Below, one piece after another: positions 1-9,497 of a stretch of 64,000 nt of DNA. The notes beneath the pieces are model-generated. The model saw only the letters and a list, made by a program, of their open reading frames with translations. It had not been told where the DNA came from and did not search any database. The stretch lies in the NCBI GenBank assembly GCA_964438515.1, contig CAYTLK010000012.1, positions 1 through 64,000 on the forward strand, in the 5' to 3' direction. The translations under genes were made by a program, and so were the position numbers. Within the stretch, counting starts at the first letter, position 1. Every line of letters starts with the position of its first letter. This DNA is from RGIG3701 sp964438515. Its GTDB lineage: Bacteria; Planctomycetota; Planctomycetia; Pirellulales; Thermoguttaceae.

Positions 1-59
<59 letters not shown>

Positions 60-146
60 GTTTATTTATGGTCTATATTGTATCACATCTTACAGTTTTT
101 GCAAGTAGGGGGGATTCAATTATTCGGAATTTTTTTCTTTTTATTC

Positions 147-1064
147 TCACTCCATCGGCGGAAGCCGAAATTGAAGCGTCTCGTGACTCACAGAACACGA
201 TTCAATCTCTGTCGGAATCCTCGTCCCAATCCAATTCACCACCTCATCCACCACCCATTCCGGCGCGCTGGCCCCGGCGGAAATAAGAACCGTTTGAGCC
301 TTCGAAAACCAGGAAAAATCCACATCTTTCGCCCCGTCTACGAGGTAGGACGGTATCCCCTGTAAGGACGCAATTTCACAAAGCCGACGGCTGTTTGAAC
401 TCGTCGCGCTCCCCACAATCAGCACCACATCCGCTTGAGACGCAAGCTCCAAAATCGCCTTTTGACGATTCTGTGTCGCAAAACAAATACATTCCGAATG
501 CGGCGCCCGAATGTCCGGAAAACGCCGCTTTAGCACAGAAATTATTTGCTGAGTTTCTATCGTGGAAAGCGTTGTTTGAGTGAGATAGGCGATATGGGAG
601 TTTTGGGGGGCTGTAAAAGTCTGCGCTTCTTCGAGGGTTCCAATCACTTGAATGACCTCGGGAACTTCTTCCACAATCCCAACGACTTCGTCGTGACCGC
701 GGTGACCGATGAGAAGAATATGAAAGCCTTCCGATGCCAGACGAATCGCCTGATTGTGAAGTCGAGCGACGAGTGGACACGTTGCATCAATGACGTGAAT
801 GTTCTTTTTTGAGCATAAATCTCTAATTTTCGGCGAGACGCCGTGTGCGGAAAACATGAGGTTGGAATTTTCAGGAACGTCCTCAAGCGTCGAGACGAAA
901 TGGACGCCGCGGCGCTCGAAATCCTGTACGACCCATGTATTATGTACGATTTCATGATACACGTAAAAAGGGGTTCCGAAATGCTTCACCGCCTCTTCGA
1001 GAGCTGAAATCGCCCGATTCACACCCGCACAAAAACCGCGCGGAGATGCAAGAATAATTTTCAT
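147..1064 (-). CDS. ispH: 4-hydroxy-3-methylbut-2-enyl diphosphate reductase (IspH/LytB)
   Basis: This is the last enzyme of the MEP isoprenoid pathway, an Fe-S reductase that converts HMBPP to IPP and DMAPP in the cytoplasm. The 305-residue length is normal for the family. The three cluster cysteines are present as Cys12 (GFCAGV), Cys96 (DATCPLV) and Cys194 (ICFATQNRQ). The substrate-site residues His41, His74 (SAHG) and Glu126 (GHDEVVG) are also there. It lies downstream of the exported-protein gene at 1138-2499 with 73 nt between them, and may share its transcript. Its products feed hopanoid-type lipids, which fits the hpnE gene elsewhere in the window. Nothing unusual was seen in it. Confidence 0.95.
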   Translation of the reverse strand: MKIILASPRGFCAGVNRAISALEEAVKHFGTPFYVYHEIVHNTWVVQDFERRGVHFVSTLEDVPENSNLMFSAHGVSPKIRDLCSKKNIHVIDATCPLVARLHNQAIRLASEGFHILLIGHRGHDEVVGIVEEVPEVIQVIGTLEEAQTFTAPQNSHIAYLTQTTLSTIETQQIISVLKRRFPDIRAPHSECICFATQNRQKAILELASQADVVLIVGSATSSNSRRLCEIASLQGIPSYLVDGAKDVDFSWFSKAQTVLISAGASAPEWVVDEVVNWIGTRIPTEIESCSVSHETLQFRLPPME

Positions 1065-1137
1065 CAGTATTATTCCATATAAGATTATTGTTCCATATAA
1101 AATTGAAATTCGTGAATAATTCTAAGGCGTGCCAAAA

Positions 1138-2499
1138 TCAAGGAACCGGAATTTCTTTGATTTCGAACGGATATTCAACCTCATAAATCCCGCAGGGCCG
1201 AGGAAAAATGAGTTTTCGTGAGGAAAGCGACTTTTCGGACTCTGGAGTCAGCGGAAAATAAATGTCGACCGCAATTTCATTCGGTGTTTGACGAAGCATC
1301 TCGGAGCGCGCCGACACAATTCGCGAACCATCCGGAGCTTCGAGAAACGCGTCGTTTTCGTAAATCCACATCCGGTGCGACTCCATCGCTTCGCGGGATT
1401 CTTCGTAACGGTAGCGCAACGTTGCAACCAGGTAATTTTGCGGCTCTTTGATTTCTGATTCGTTTTCTGATGAATTCAAAACTTTCTCCGTCCGCAAACC
1501 GGTGAGCGTCACGAGGACGGCGGCGGTTCGTTCGGAAACGGGAGTAAAATCTTGGTCGATTTTTGTTGCAAGGTCGTCGAAAATGAAATCTCGGGACGTT
1601 CCACACGCAACCACAGAAAACGTTCCGCGAAGTGAAATAGTTTGAGCGTCCGCCGGGATTTTTGTCGCCGGAAGCGCCGCGTCGCAAAGAGAGCGAAAAT
1701 CATGTACACCAATCAATATTTCGTGTTCTGCCGTCTGTAAAGAGGTGTACGGCGAGGTTTGGGAATCGTTTTCGAATGCGATTTCAGTAAGTTTCAAGTA
1801 CGCAAATACCGGCTGAATGCGCGGCTCCCAAGCAATTTCCAGCTGCAAAAGTAGGGCGGGAGTGTTGCTTTCGAGCAAAAGTGTCGAAGTGATTTTCTGC
1901 GGTTCAAGCCGAAACGGTCCCAAATACGCAACTCGCGGATTCTTCGAGGCGGCACGCGGCGTCGTTCGAACCGACGTTGCGAGCAATATTCCTTTGGGAT
2001 TCTGAAGAACCTGCGGCGCAAAATGATACTCGTCGCAAAATTGATCCAGAAACTCCCAGAAAGTGGGGGCCGTTTCTGTGTCGGAAGGCTCAAATGTAAA
2101 ATCGGTTTTCGATGGATTTGAAAAATCAATGATGTTTCGAGTTTTTAAGTACGTTTGATTTTTTAGTTCTTGTGCGTTAATCGATTCTGGAAGTGAAATC
2201 CGTGATGCGTCCAGCGAAAGTTCCGCAGACGTACGTTCCAGCTGAAGCCGAATTCGATTCAAACGAAGTTTTACCTCCGGCTGACGGGCGGTTTCGGGTA
2301 AAAAAGGCAAAATTTCCGGCCCCATTTTCAGTAAATTCTGTTCTGCGGCGTTTCGAAGCGGGACGGAAGGACTCGCAAGTTCACGAATCTGAGTCTTTAT
2401 TTCCGCCTCATTCACTTCTGCCGAACAAAAATTGGAAAGGTTCGGAAGAAATAGCGCAGAAATAAGGACACTTTTCCGTAAAATTCGGGAAATTTTCAT
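1138..2499 (-). CDS. Exported protein of unknown function, HEAT-like N-terminal segment
   Basis: The 453-residue protein has a typical signal peptide (KISRILRKSVLISALFL... to about residue 27). Residues 30-90 look like a short HEAT-type helical repeat (LASPSVPLRNAAEQNLLKMG, then PEVKLRLNRIRLQLE). The rest is beta-rich and I cannot place it in a family. The start is supported by a strong ribosome binding site (GGGAGGAAC, about 7 nt before the ATG). Upstream is hemA (156 nt away) and downstream ispH, all on minus. It is presumably periplasmic. Planctomycetes carry many such exported proteins that begin with HEAT-like repeats, but the function here is unknown. Confidence 0.8.
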   Translation of the reverse strand: MKISRILRKSVLISALFLPNLSNFCSAEVNEAEIKTQIRELASPSVPLRNAAEQNLLKMGPEILPFLPETARQPEVKLRLNRIRLQLERTSAELSLDASRISLPESINAQELKNQTYLKTRNIIDFSNPSKTDFTFEPSDTETAPTFWEFLDQFCDEYHFAPQVLQNPKGILLATSVRTTPRAASKNPRVAYLGPFRLEPQKITSTLLLESNTPALLLQLEIAWEPRIQPVFAYLKLTEIAFENDSQTSPYTSLQTAEHEILIGVHDFRSLCDAALPATKIPADAQTISLRGTFSVVACGTSRDFIFDDLATKIDQDFTPVSERTAAVLVTLTGLRTEKVLNSSENESEIKEPQNYLVATLRYRYEESREAMESHRMWIYENDAFLEAPDGSRIVSARSEMLRQTPNEIAVDIYFPLTPESEKSLSSRKLIFPRPCGIYEVEYPFEIKEIPVP

Positions 2500-2654
2500 T
2501 GATGGGTTCCTCCCGTACGTTTTTACGTTCTAAAATCCAACGTATTTTATGCTCGATGCGTTTAAATATCCGCCTCTCCATCAAACACTTTCGTGTGAAA
2601 AACAGGCGAAATAACGTACAAAATACAGTATTACAGGACTTCTTGAAGGCGCGG

Positions 2655-3959
2655 TCATTTTAAGTGAAACAATTTCCGCACTGCATTCAAAAGTCCTTTT
2701 TGGCTCTCCGGATTCTGTCCCGCGTCGTGAAGGGACGCTAAAGCGGGATGAAGCAGCTTGTTTACGAGACGCTCAAACGAGTACGAAATTTCCTGACGTT
2801 CCGCCTCCGAAAGGTCCGGAAGTTTTCGAAACAGCCGCTCCAGTTCCGAAGTTCTGAAATCGTCGTACGTTTCGCGCAGCTCCGTAATAATTCGCCCTGA
2901 TTTTCGATGCCGAATGTCCGTCAAAAAGGTGTTCAATTCCGATTTCACGATTGCGGCCGCCGCAGGAAAGTCGCGGTCTCGAGCGGCCTGATTTGCATCG
3001 CAGACGCTCTGAAGATCGTCCACCGTGTATAAATACACGTTTTCGAGCGCCGCCAAACGTCCGTCGAAATCCCTGGGAACCGCCAGATCAAGGATGAAAA
3101 GCGGTCGGAAATTACGCAGTTTTTCGAGTTTTCGGAAACGTTCCAGCGTCACAATGGGTTCCGCAGCGCCCGTAATACTTACGATGAGGTCGGCGGAAAC
3201 GAGTGCGGAATCCAATTCTTCCCACGGTCGGACGGTTCCGTGAAACTGTTCGGCCATTTTTTGTGCTTTCTCGCGGCTCCGATTCACAATGGTGATGGAT
3301 TTCACCCCTTCTTCCCGCAAATATAGAAGAGTTTCTTCCGCCATTTTACCCGCCCCAATTACGAGCGTCTGCTTCTTTTCGAAATGTTCGAAAATCTGAC
3401 GCGCGAAACAGGAAACGGCGATGCTTGGGACGCTGGTTCGATACTGATGAATGGCGGTTTCAGCCGAAACTCTCCGCGCAATTTTTCCCGCACGCTGAAA
3501 AGCCGCATGAAGAAGCGGACCGACCGATCCGCAGTCGACCGCAAGTTCGTACGCCTCCTGCACCTGACCCGCAATCTGTCCCTCCCCAACAATCATACTG
3601 TCGAGCGACGACGCCACAAGAAAAAGATGCTGAATCGCTTCCGCACCCGTCATTTTGAAGCATGCGTCCGCCGTTTTTTGAGGGTCGAGGCCGCAAAATT
3701 CCGCCCAAAATTGAAGCAGGACGTTTCCGCCGGATTCCGCGTCCGCAGGAAACGCCGGAGTTTGTTCCTCTGGATCCAGTTCTCGAGCCGCATAAATTTC
3801 CACACGATTGCACGTCGATAAAATTACAACTTCCAAACGGGGAAAACGGGTTTTTAGAATTGTAAGTGCTTCCCGGATCTGAGGTTGCGAAAACGCCAGT
3901 TTTTCACGAATCGCAACCGTCGATTCGCGGTACCGGCAGCCGAGCGCCATCCAAATCAT
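2655..3959 (-). CDS. hemA: Glutamyl-tRNA reductase
   Basis: This is the first committed enzyme of C5-pathway tetrapyrrole synthesis: NADPH-dependent reduction of glutamyl-tRNA to glutamate-1-semialdehyde. The 434 residues contain the catalytic Cys50 in the family signature STCNRVEIYA, the VGEGQIAGQV segment of the catalytic domain, the NADPH-binding GAGKMAE motif and a C-terminal dimerisation helix region. Its start codon overlaps the stop of the preceding ccsA-like gene by 4 nt (ATGA), so the two are translationally coupled. Pairing of hemA with a CcsA/HemX-type membrane protein is a known arrangement, as in the Bacillus hemAX operon. Confidence 0.96.
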   Translation of the reverse strand: MIWMALGCRYRESTVAIREKLAFSQPQIREALTILKTRFPRLEVVILSTCNRVEIYAARELDPEEQTPAFPADAESGGNVLLQFWAEFCGLDPQKTADACFKMTGAEAIQHLFLVASSLDSMIVGEGQIAGQVQEAYELAVDCGSVGPLLHAAFQRAGKIARRVSAETAIHQYRTSVPSIAVSCFARQIFEHFEKKQTLVIGAGKMAEETLLYLREEGVKSITIVNRSREKAQKMAEQFHGTVRPWEELDSALVSADLIVSITGAAEPIVTLERFRKLEKLRNFRPLFILDLAVPRDFDGRLAALENVYLYTVDDLQSVCDANQAARDRDFPAAAAIVKSELNTFLTDIRHRKSGRIITELRETYDDFRTSELERLFRKLPDLSEAERQEISYSFERLVNKLLHPALASLHDAGQNPESQKGLLNAVRKLFHLK

Positions 3960-4939
3960 CGTTCCGCCTCCGTTTCGGGAGCCGACTCGGTCAGCGGTAC
4001 TGTATTTTGTGCGTTATTCTGTCCTGCGTTCTGCGTTGCATTCGACTCCAAATCGAGTTCTGAATTTGGCACAATTTCCGATTCTGTTTTTGTCCGATAT
4101 TCATAATGTGTGGAAGGAAGAACGCGGTGCTGGGAAAAAATCACGAGTCCGAATAGGACGCACAGCGCGACGAAACTTAAAATTGTTCGATACGCAATCT
4201 GCGGTCCCGCATTTGCGCGCTTCCAGATGAAACCCATCACGAGCGAAATGACGAACCACGTCAGAAGTCCCATGGTTCCCAGAATCATCCAATTGTGTAA
4301 AAACTGCGATTTGTCGCCGTGCATTACATCCAGCACGATTCCTGAAAGTACGCCCAGCGCCAGCATGCTCGCCGCCATTTTTGTGGAGTGACGATTTGCG
4401 TAATGGAGCCACTCGAGCGACGGAAGACGTGAAAAAACCGTCCTTCGAGAACGAGAAACACCGGGATGCTTGAGCGTCCAAGACTGACGCAGGTACATGA
4501 TTCCTGAAAGAAAACCGAACAAAATGGAAACCGCCGCCAAAAGCATGCTGATTCCGTGAACCATCCCCCACATCGCCGAAGCGGGACGCGATGCAAAAGG
4601 TGCGTCTTCCGCCGCGAAAACCGCAATTCCAAGGGTGATGAGGAGCGTTGGAAGGAGAAAAAGTCCAAAATTTTGCCGCCGATACGTGGAAATCATCCCC
4701 ATCGAAATTCCGGTCAGAACCCACGCAAGAACCAAAAGTGCGTCCTGCGGCGAGGAAAGCGGGGAGCGTCCGGAGTCGGAAATACGCAGCGCGAGCCAGA
4801 TCGTATGTGCGCAGAGTCCCGCACCCAGAAAGCACAATTCCGTTGGAATCCCCTTTCCGGGCCAAACACGAAACCGAAGCAGTTCTACACCAAATGCAAG
4901 AATGTAGAACGACGAAAAAATGACTGCAAAAACGTACAT
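3956..4939 (-). CDS. CcsA/HemX-like cytochrome c assembly membrane protein
   Basis: The 327-residue integral membrane protein has about eight hydrophobic segments. The pattern and the WGMVHG motif (near residue 125) match the CcsA/CcmC/HemX superfamily, whose tryptophan-rich segments and histidines handle heme. It overlaps hemA by 4 nt and lies 20 nt behind the 510-residue membrane-anchored gene, so the run fusA-510aa-ccsA-hemA looks like one operon. The role could be heme delivery for cytochrome c maturation (CcsA) or control of glutamyl-tRNA reductase (HemX). The sequence alone does not decide, but coupling to hemA favours a HemX-like role. The C-terminal 30 residues are hydrophilic and rich in Asn, Glu and Thr. 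Confidence 0.82.
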   Translation of the reverse strand: MYVFAVIFSSFYILAFGVELLRFRVWPGKGIPTELCFLGAGLCAHTIWLALRISDSGRSPLSSPQDALLVLAWVLTGISMGMISTYRRQNFGLFLLPTLLITLGIAVFAAEDAPFASRPASAMWGMVHGISMLLAAVSILFGFLSGIMYLRQSWTLKHPGVSRSRRTVFSRLPSLEWLHYANRHSTKMAASMLALGVLSGIVLDVMHGDKSQFLHNWMILGTMGLLTWFVISLVMGFIWKRANAGPQIAYRTILSFVALCVLFGLVIFSQHRVLPSTHYEYRTKTESEIVPNSELDLESNATQNAGQNNAQNTVPLTESAPETEAER

Positions 4940-4959
4940 TATTCTGTCTTCATGGTTTT

Positions 4960-6492
4960 TTAAAATACAATATCGTAATTCTCGTCGTCCCCTTTTTCCC
5001 CCGGCCGCACACCGCCGTCGTCTTTCAAATTGGGACCGAAACCGTAAAGCTGAAAGTGCGATCCATCGGAATTTCGACGATAAACGATCGTTTCTTTCCC
5101 CGTCGTTGCGTCAAAACGAATCGTTCCGTTGGAAGTCGGCCAAAATTCAGGAACCAACGCATTGAGCGACTCCGGAAACGTTCCGTTTTTCAGCCGAAAA
5201 CGTTCGAGCGCCAGACCGATGCGCGTGAGATGCGTCCGAAGATTTGCGCGTTCAAGCCCGATCTGTACACAATCCATCATATTGCAGAGTTCGAACCAAT
5301 CGTCCCCCTGAATTCGGGAACGCTGCTGAATGGTGAGCCGTTGGAACCATTTTGGGTCGCGGGCGTTCAGCTCCTTCCAAAATTTTTGCCGAGCGTCACG
5401 CCGCCGCTCAAAATCCGGCATTTTCGCAATCTCCAGCAACTGATTCATCTGCACAGTGAATTGTTTTCGTGCAATATTCCAGTCGCACACCCACCATTTT
5501 TCGAATCGCTGCGCGTCCTGAAGACCGTCGTAACAGTAAAATTGTTCGCCGTAATAGACGCGCTTCCAGTCGAAATCCGGCACACTTTGCACAATGAATG
5601 CATCCAGCTCTGCAATTTGTGCGTCCGTCAGTTTTCCGGAACCTATGATTTTTGCGGCCGTTTCATTCGCCGTCGTTTGAAAAGCCGTACCGGCGAGAGC
5701 CGCGACCGCCATCGGCGTTTTTGCGCTTCCGGCCCCCATCCGATAGAGGGTGCAGAGGTCGTATAAAGCCCCTTCCGTGTCGTTCTGCGCCATTCGATAA
5801 AAAATACGAATTTCTAATCCCTGCGCAAGATTCCGCAGCGCAATCATCGTTTGCGGGAGCGTGCACTGCAGCGCACTATTCTGCGGACGCGGAAGATATT
5901 CGGAAAAATAGGGTTTCCGAACCGCCTCGCCCAAAACATCCAACAAAGGCGAAACATCCGTGAGCCACTGCGCCGCCAGAGGTTCCAGCGTGTCGCTCCA
6001 CGGCGTCTTTTGCAGCTTTTCGACCGTTTCGTACGCCCGTCCCTCCGCATTTTTAGCCGTTTCCGAATCGTCGCTTGCGGTAAAATGTTCCTGCAAAAAA
6101 TCTCCCAGAGGCTGAAAATCGGAATAAGGTGCGTTTCCTTCCGGATTCACGCCGAATTTACGGCACAAACCCTCCCACTGATTTTGCGTCAGTTCGTCCC
6201 ATCCCTCCTTCGTTTCGTGAAACAGGGGCGTTCCTAACGCTTCGATCAACATTCCGAACCCGTTTTCTTCCGGTTTCCGAAACTGTTCGGCGGTAAGCGA
6301 CTCCCAAGCGGCGTAATAATCCACCCCTTTTCCGTCTGAACGTCTCGGTTCCGTAAGAAAATACGTCTCAGTCGTGATTTTTGCGGGGAAAATCGGAATC
6401 TGCGTGTAAATTACGGTTCCGCCGAACAACACGACGCCCCAGAAACTGACGCGTTTCCAGAAAGGTTTTTTCGGTTGAAATGCTTCCGTCAT
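4960..6492 (-). CDS. Membrane-anchored protein of a planctomycete-type family, unknown function
   Basis: The 510-residue protein has one N-terminal membrane segment (about residues 13-31, VSFWGVVLFGGTVIYTQIP) and a large predicted extracytoplasmic part. The C-terminal 90 residues (LTRIGLALERFRLKNGTFPE, later LYGFGPNLKDDGG) match a pattern common in planctomycete proteins. There a pseudopilin-like strand-helix unit ends with a G-P-N-x-x-D-D-G-G motif. The middle is helical. It sits 47 nt behind fusA and 20 nt before the ccsA-like gene, so it is probably co-transcribed. I know of no established biochemical function. Confidence 0.78.
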   Translation of the reverse strand: MTEAFQPKKPFWKRVSFWGVVLFGGTVIYTQIPIFPAKITTETYFLTEPRRSDGKGVDYYAAWESLTAEQFRKPEENGFGMLIEALGTPLFHETKEGWDELTQNQWEGLCRKFGVNPEGNAPYSDFQPLGDFLQEHFTASDDSETAKNAEGRAYETVEKLQKTPWSDTLEPLAAQWLTDVSPLLDVLGEAVRKPYFSEYLPRPQNSALQCTLPQTMIALRNLAQGLEIRIFYRMAQNDTEGALYDLCTLYRMGAGSAKTPMAVAALAGTAFQTTANETAAKIIGSGKLTDAQIAELDAFIVQSVPDFDWKRVYYGEQFYCYDGLQDAQRFEKWWVCDWNIARKQFTVQMNQLLEIAKMPDFERRRDARQKFWKELNARDPKWFQRLTIQQRSRIQGDDWFELCNMMDCVQIGLERANLRTHLTRIGLALERFRLKNGTFPESLNALVPEFWPTSNGTIRFDATTGKETIVYRRNSDGSHFQLYGFGPNLKDDGGVRPGEKGDDENYDIVF

Positions 6493-6539
6493 ACACGATT
6501 CCTTTGCGACTTTTTTCTATTTTGTCTATTTTACCCGTT

Positions 6540-8639
6540 TTACATAAAGCTTTCCATCACTTCTTTCGGCGCGGGACGATACGTCAGCGGTTCCATCGTA
6601 AACGACGCGTGTCCCTGGCTCAATCCCTTCACGTCGTTTGCGTATCCGAAGAGTTTTGCAAGCGGCGCTTCCGCCTCGATGACCGTGTTTCGACCGCGCA
6701 CGTACGTCTGATTCACCTGCGCGCGCCGCTGCTGCAGGTCGCCGATGATGCTTCCGACGCTTTCCTCCGGCGCCGTCACTTCCACCTTCATAATGGGTTC
6801 CATCAGATCCACGCCGGCTGCAAGAACCGCTTTGTTGAACGCGTCCGCAGCCGCAATGCTGACCGCCGTTTCGTTGCTGGTTTCATCTATCAGAATGTCT
6901 TCAACCGTTGCTTTCAGGTGAATCAGCGGGAACCCGAACATTCCGCCGCCGTCCATCTGTTCGCGCAGCGTTTGTACTGCGGCGTCCTGAAGTTCCTGCG
7001 GACACGGCGTCCCAATAGGAAGCATCGGAATCACGATCACCGATTTATCGCCCTTTGTAAATGGTTCGATTTTCAGTTTTACTTGTGCGAAAATCTGTGT
7101 ATCGCCGATTTTCCGGTTGCACTCACCGATTACTTCAGCGGACGCACGAAGCGTTTCACGGTAGCTGACACGCGGCGGCCGCACGCGTACATTCAGTTTG
7201 AATTCCCGTAAAAGACGATGTTTGATGATTTCAAGATGCAGTTCGCCCATTCCGCTGATGAGCGTCTGTCCCGTTTCAGGATTCACGACGGCCGAAAAAG
7301 TGGGGTCCTGACGCCGCATAAGCGCCAAAGTTTCGTCCAATTTCTTTCGTTCGGCCGCAGTATCAGGTTCGATCGCCATCGAAATCACGGTTTCCGGGAA
7401 TTCAATCGACTCAAGCAGAATTGGTTTGTTGGTTTCTGAGAGCGTGTCCCCCGTCACTGTATGCGTCAGCCCAACAATTCCCACGATGTCGCCCGCACCA
7501 ACCGGTTCTTTCAGCAGATCCTTGTGATTCGCCTGCAGTCTGTAAATCTGCGGGACGTTTTCCTTTTCGTTTTTCCCGACATTCAGCACACGGGACCCGG
7601 GTTTCAGAGTTCCGGAATAAATCCTCACGTACGATAAATCCCCGTGTTTTCCCGGAACAACTTTGAAGACGAGTCCGCAAAATGGTTCTTTCACATCGGT
7701 TTTTCGCTGGATTTTTTTATGCTCTTCGGGATTTTTCGGATCTTTTTCCTTCGGGTCGCACCCTTGCACCGGCGGAATGTCGAGCGGCGACGGAAGATAC
7801 GCACAGGCGGCGTCCATGAGCGGCTGAACTCCGATGTAATGCAGTGCCGTTCCGCACAAAACCGGGACGCAAAGCAGATGAATCGTCGCATCACGAATCA
7901 CATTCCGAATCAGTTCTTCCGGAACCGCTTCTTCCGCGAGAATCAATTCCGTAATTTCGTCGCTGAACATCGAAAGCTGATCCATCAGCTGGGAACGCCA
8001 CAATTCCGCCTCTTCCGTAAATTCAGCAGGAATTTCCAACACCGAATAATTCATTCCCTGCGAATTCTGGTCCCAGACGTACATTTTCATCGCAATTAAA
8101 TCAATGGTTCCGCGAAACGGGTTCGGCATATGTTCGGGACCCGCCCCGACAGGGATCGTCAGAACGAGAGGATTGGTGCCCAGCCGTTTTTGAATTTCCT
8201 TGACCGTTCCTTCAAAATCCGCCCCTTCACGGTCCATCTTATTAATGAACGCAATTCTAGGGACGTTATATTTGTCTGCCTGCCGCCAGACCGTCTCGCT
8301 TTGCGCTTCAACCCCTTCACGAGCACTGAAAATGACGACTGCACCGTCCAAAACACGTAAAGAACGTTCCACTTCGGCTGTAAAATCCACGTGGCCGGGA
8401 GTGTCGATAAGATTTACGACACAATCATTCCAGTCGAACGTGATGGCGGCAGAATAAATCGTGATTCCGCGTTCCTGTTCCTCTTCGTCGAAGTCTGTCG
8501 TCGTCGTTCCTTCATCTACGGACCCCACTTTGTGATTGAAACCCGAATAGTAAAGAACGCGTTCCGTCACGGTTGTTTTTCCGGCGTCAATATGGGCGAT
8601 AATTCCAATATTACGTATTTTTTCGATGGAGTTGGTCAT
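6540..8639 (-). CDS. fusA: Elongation factor G paralogue, spdEFG2/mtEFG2-like
   Basis: This is a 699-residue translational GTPase. The G1 motif AHIDAGKT is at 15-22, the G3 motif DTPGH at 79-83 and NKMD follows; domains II to V are complete. EF-G translocates tRNA-mRNA or splits ribosomes together with RRF. The switch I region reads TTTTDF and is followed by SAAITFDW. That is closer to mitochondrial EF-G2 and the bacterial spdEFG2 group than to canonical EF-G (usually ...ATMDWMEQE... and SAATT). No rpsL, rpsG or tuf lies nearby, which is what one expects of a paralogue rather than the str-operon copy. The recycling-only role known for mtEFG2 and Borrelia EF-G2 is an inference here. Confidence 0.93.
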   Translation of the reverse strand: MTNSIEKIRNIGIIAHIDAGKTTVTERVLYYSGFNHKVGSVDEGTTTTDFDEEEQERGITIYSAAITFDWNDCVVNLIDTPGHVDFTAEVERSLRVLDGAVVIFSAREGVEAQSETVWRQADKYNVPRIAFINKMDREGADFEGTVKEIQKRLGTNPLVLTIPVGAGPEHMPNPFRGTIDLIAMKMYVWDQNSQGMNYSVLEIPAEFTEEAELWRSQLMDQLSMFSDEITELILAEEAVPEELIRNVIRDATIHLLCVPVLCGTALHYIGVQPLMDAACAYLPSPLDIPPVQGCDPKEKDPKNPEEHKKIQRKTDVKEPFCGLVFKVVPGKHGDLSYVRIYSGTLKPGSRVLNVGKNEKENVPQIYRLQANHKDLLKEPVGAGDIVGIVGLTHTVTGDTLSETNKPILLESIEFPETVISMAIEPDTAAERKKLDETLALMRRQDPTFSAVVNPETGQTLISGMGELHLEIIKHRLLREFKLNVRVRPPRVSYRETLRASAEVIGECNRKIGDTQIFAQVKLKIEPFTKGDKSVIVIPMLPIGTPCPQELQDAAVQTLREQMDGGGMFGFPLIHLKATVEDILIDETSNETAVSIAAADAFNKAVLAAGVDLMEPIMKVEVTAPEESVGSIIGDLQQRRAQVNQTYVRGRNTVIEAEAPLAKLFGYANDVKGLSQGHASFTMEPLTYRPAPKEVMESFM

Positions 8640-8779
8640 TATTATTCCCCCAATACGGTTTGCGTTAAGTAGAATGAGCTAGTTCTGAATATTTGTTTTT
8701 GGACGGATACACAAACGGAAGTTTCCTCGCGGACCGCTTTCATTTTACAAGTTTTTCGAAACTTTTTTAAAACTTTTTC

Positions 8780-9106
8780 TTAAAACATGTTCTTTTTTTC
8801 GTCATTTGGGCGGCAAAAATTTCCAAAAAACACAATATTTTTACTATCATACACCAAAGAACCCGTTTCGTCCAGTATCCAGAGAAAAAAAACTTCATTT
8901 TTATTCTTATAGAGTCCGATTTTTCCGAAAATACATAATTTCAGTCCCGATTCCTTTCCGAAAATGAGTCTTTTTGATGGGAATACAACTTTCGAAATTT
9001 TTCCTTTCCGCGACCGAAGCAGCATTATGGACAGTCCGTCCGTCAAATTCTCACGTTTTCCCAAAAGATGAACCTCGCGTGAAACGAAAGCCGAAAAAAA
9101 ATTCAT
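8780..9106 (-). CDS. Doubtful small ORF, about 108 residues
   Basis: An ORF from an ATG at 9106 (weak ribosome binding site GGGAAT about 5 nt before it) encodes a basic, beta-strand-like protein without a signal peptide or known motif. It reads away from fusA's promoter region, in the same direction as fusA, and its end is about 140 nt before the fusA start. It could instead be chance coding in AT-rich DNA. No family was recognised, so treat it as unproven. Confidence 0.25.
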   Translation of the reverse strand: MNFFSAFVSREVHLLGKRENLTDGLSIMLLRSRKGKISKVVFPSKRLIFGKESGLKLCIFGKIGLYKNKNEVFFLWILDETGSLVYDSKNIVFFGNFCRPNDEKKNMF

Positions 9107-9443
9107 AACGATTCCCTGAATTTTAAAGCGGGATGACACTCTCGCAAAATCAGAGAGCCGCAAAATTGATTTTGTACGGATTTTTTCTTTTTTAGTCTTT
9201 TTTTCTTACAATCCGCTTCGAATGAAAATTTCTTCGATAAAGGACTGAAAAAAGGGGAAATAAAGAAAATATTTACAGGAAAAAAACAATACATCCCCCA
9301 AGTGGGGGGAAGGTGTTTCGATTTTTTGCAAAATATTTAAATTTTTTTCAAAAATATGGGGGGGCATACTGGAAATATCCTTTAAATGAATTAGAATAAA
9401 ACCGATAAAGGTTATGGAGAATTCAAAATCGTTTGAAATCTCC

Positions 9444-9460
9444 TGCGGGGTGTTCCCGCA
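9444..9460 (+). promoter_or_regulatory. Hairpin in leader of small lipoprotein gene
   Basis: Perfect 6-bp inverted repeat TGCGGG/CCCGCA with a 5-nt loop, 38 nt upstream of the lipoprotein ATG. It is not followed by a T-run, so it is more likely an mRNA leader hairpin or a protein-binding palindrome than a terminator. Confidence 0.45.
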
Positions 9461-9497
9461 TTAATTAAAATGTTAGATTCCTTTGGAGGAAAGTACA

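Larger units (their letters stand above)
8640..9497. other. AT-rich 858-nt intergenic region between fusA and the small lipoprotein gene
   Basis: The region is AT-rich with many A- and T-runs. It holds one doubtful minus-strand ORF (8780-9106, listed separately). It also has a short hairpin of opposed C and G runs (CCCCC at 9295-9299, loop AAGT, GGGGG at 9304-9308), a second G-run at 9359-9365 and a hairpin close to the lipoprotein start (9444-9460). The divergent promoters of fusA and the lipoprotein gene must lie here, but I cannot name their -35 and -10 boxes with confidence. Confidence 0.5.
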
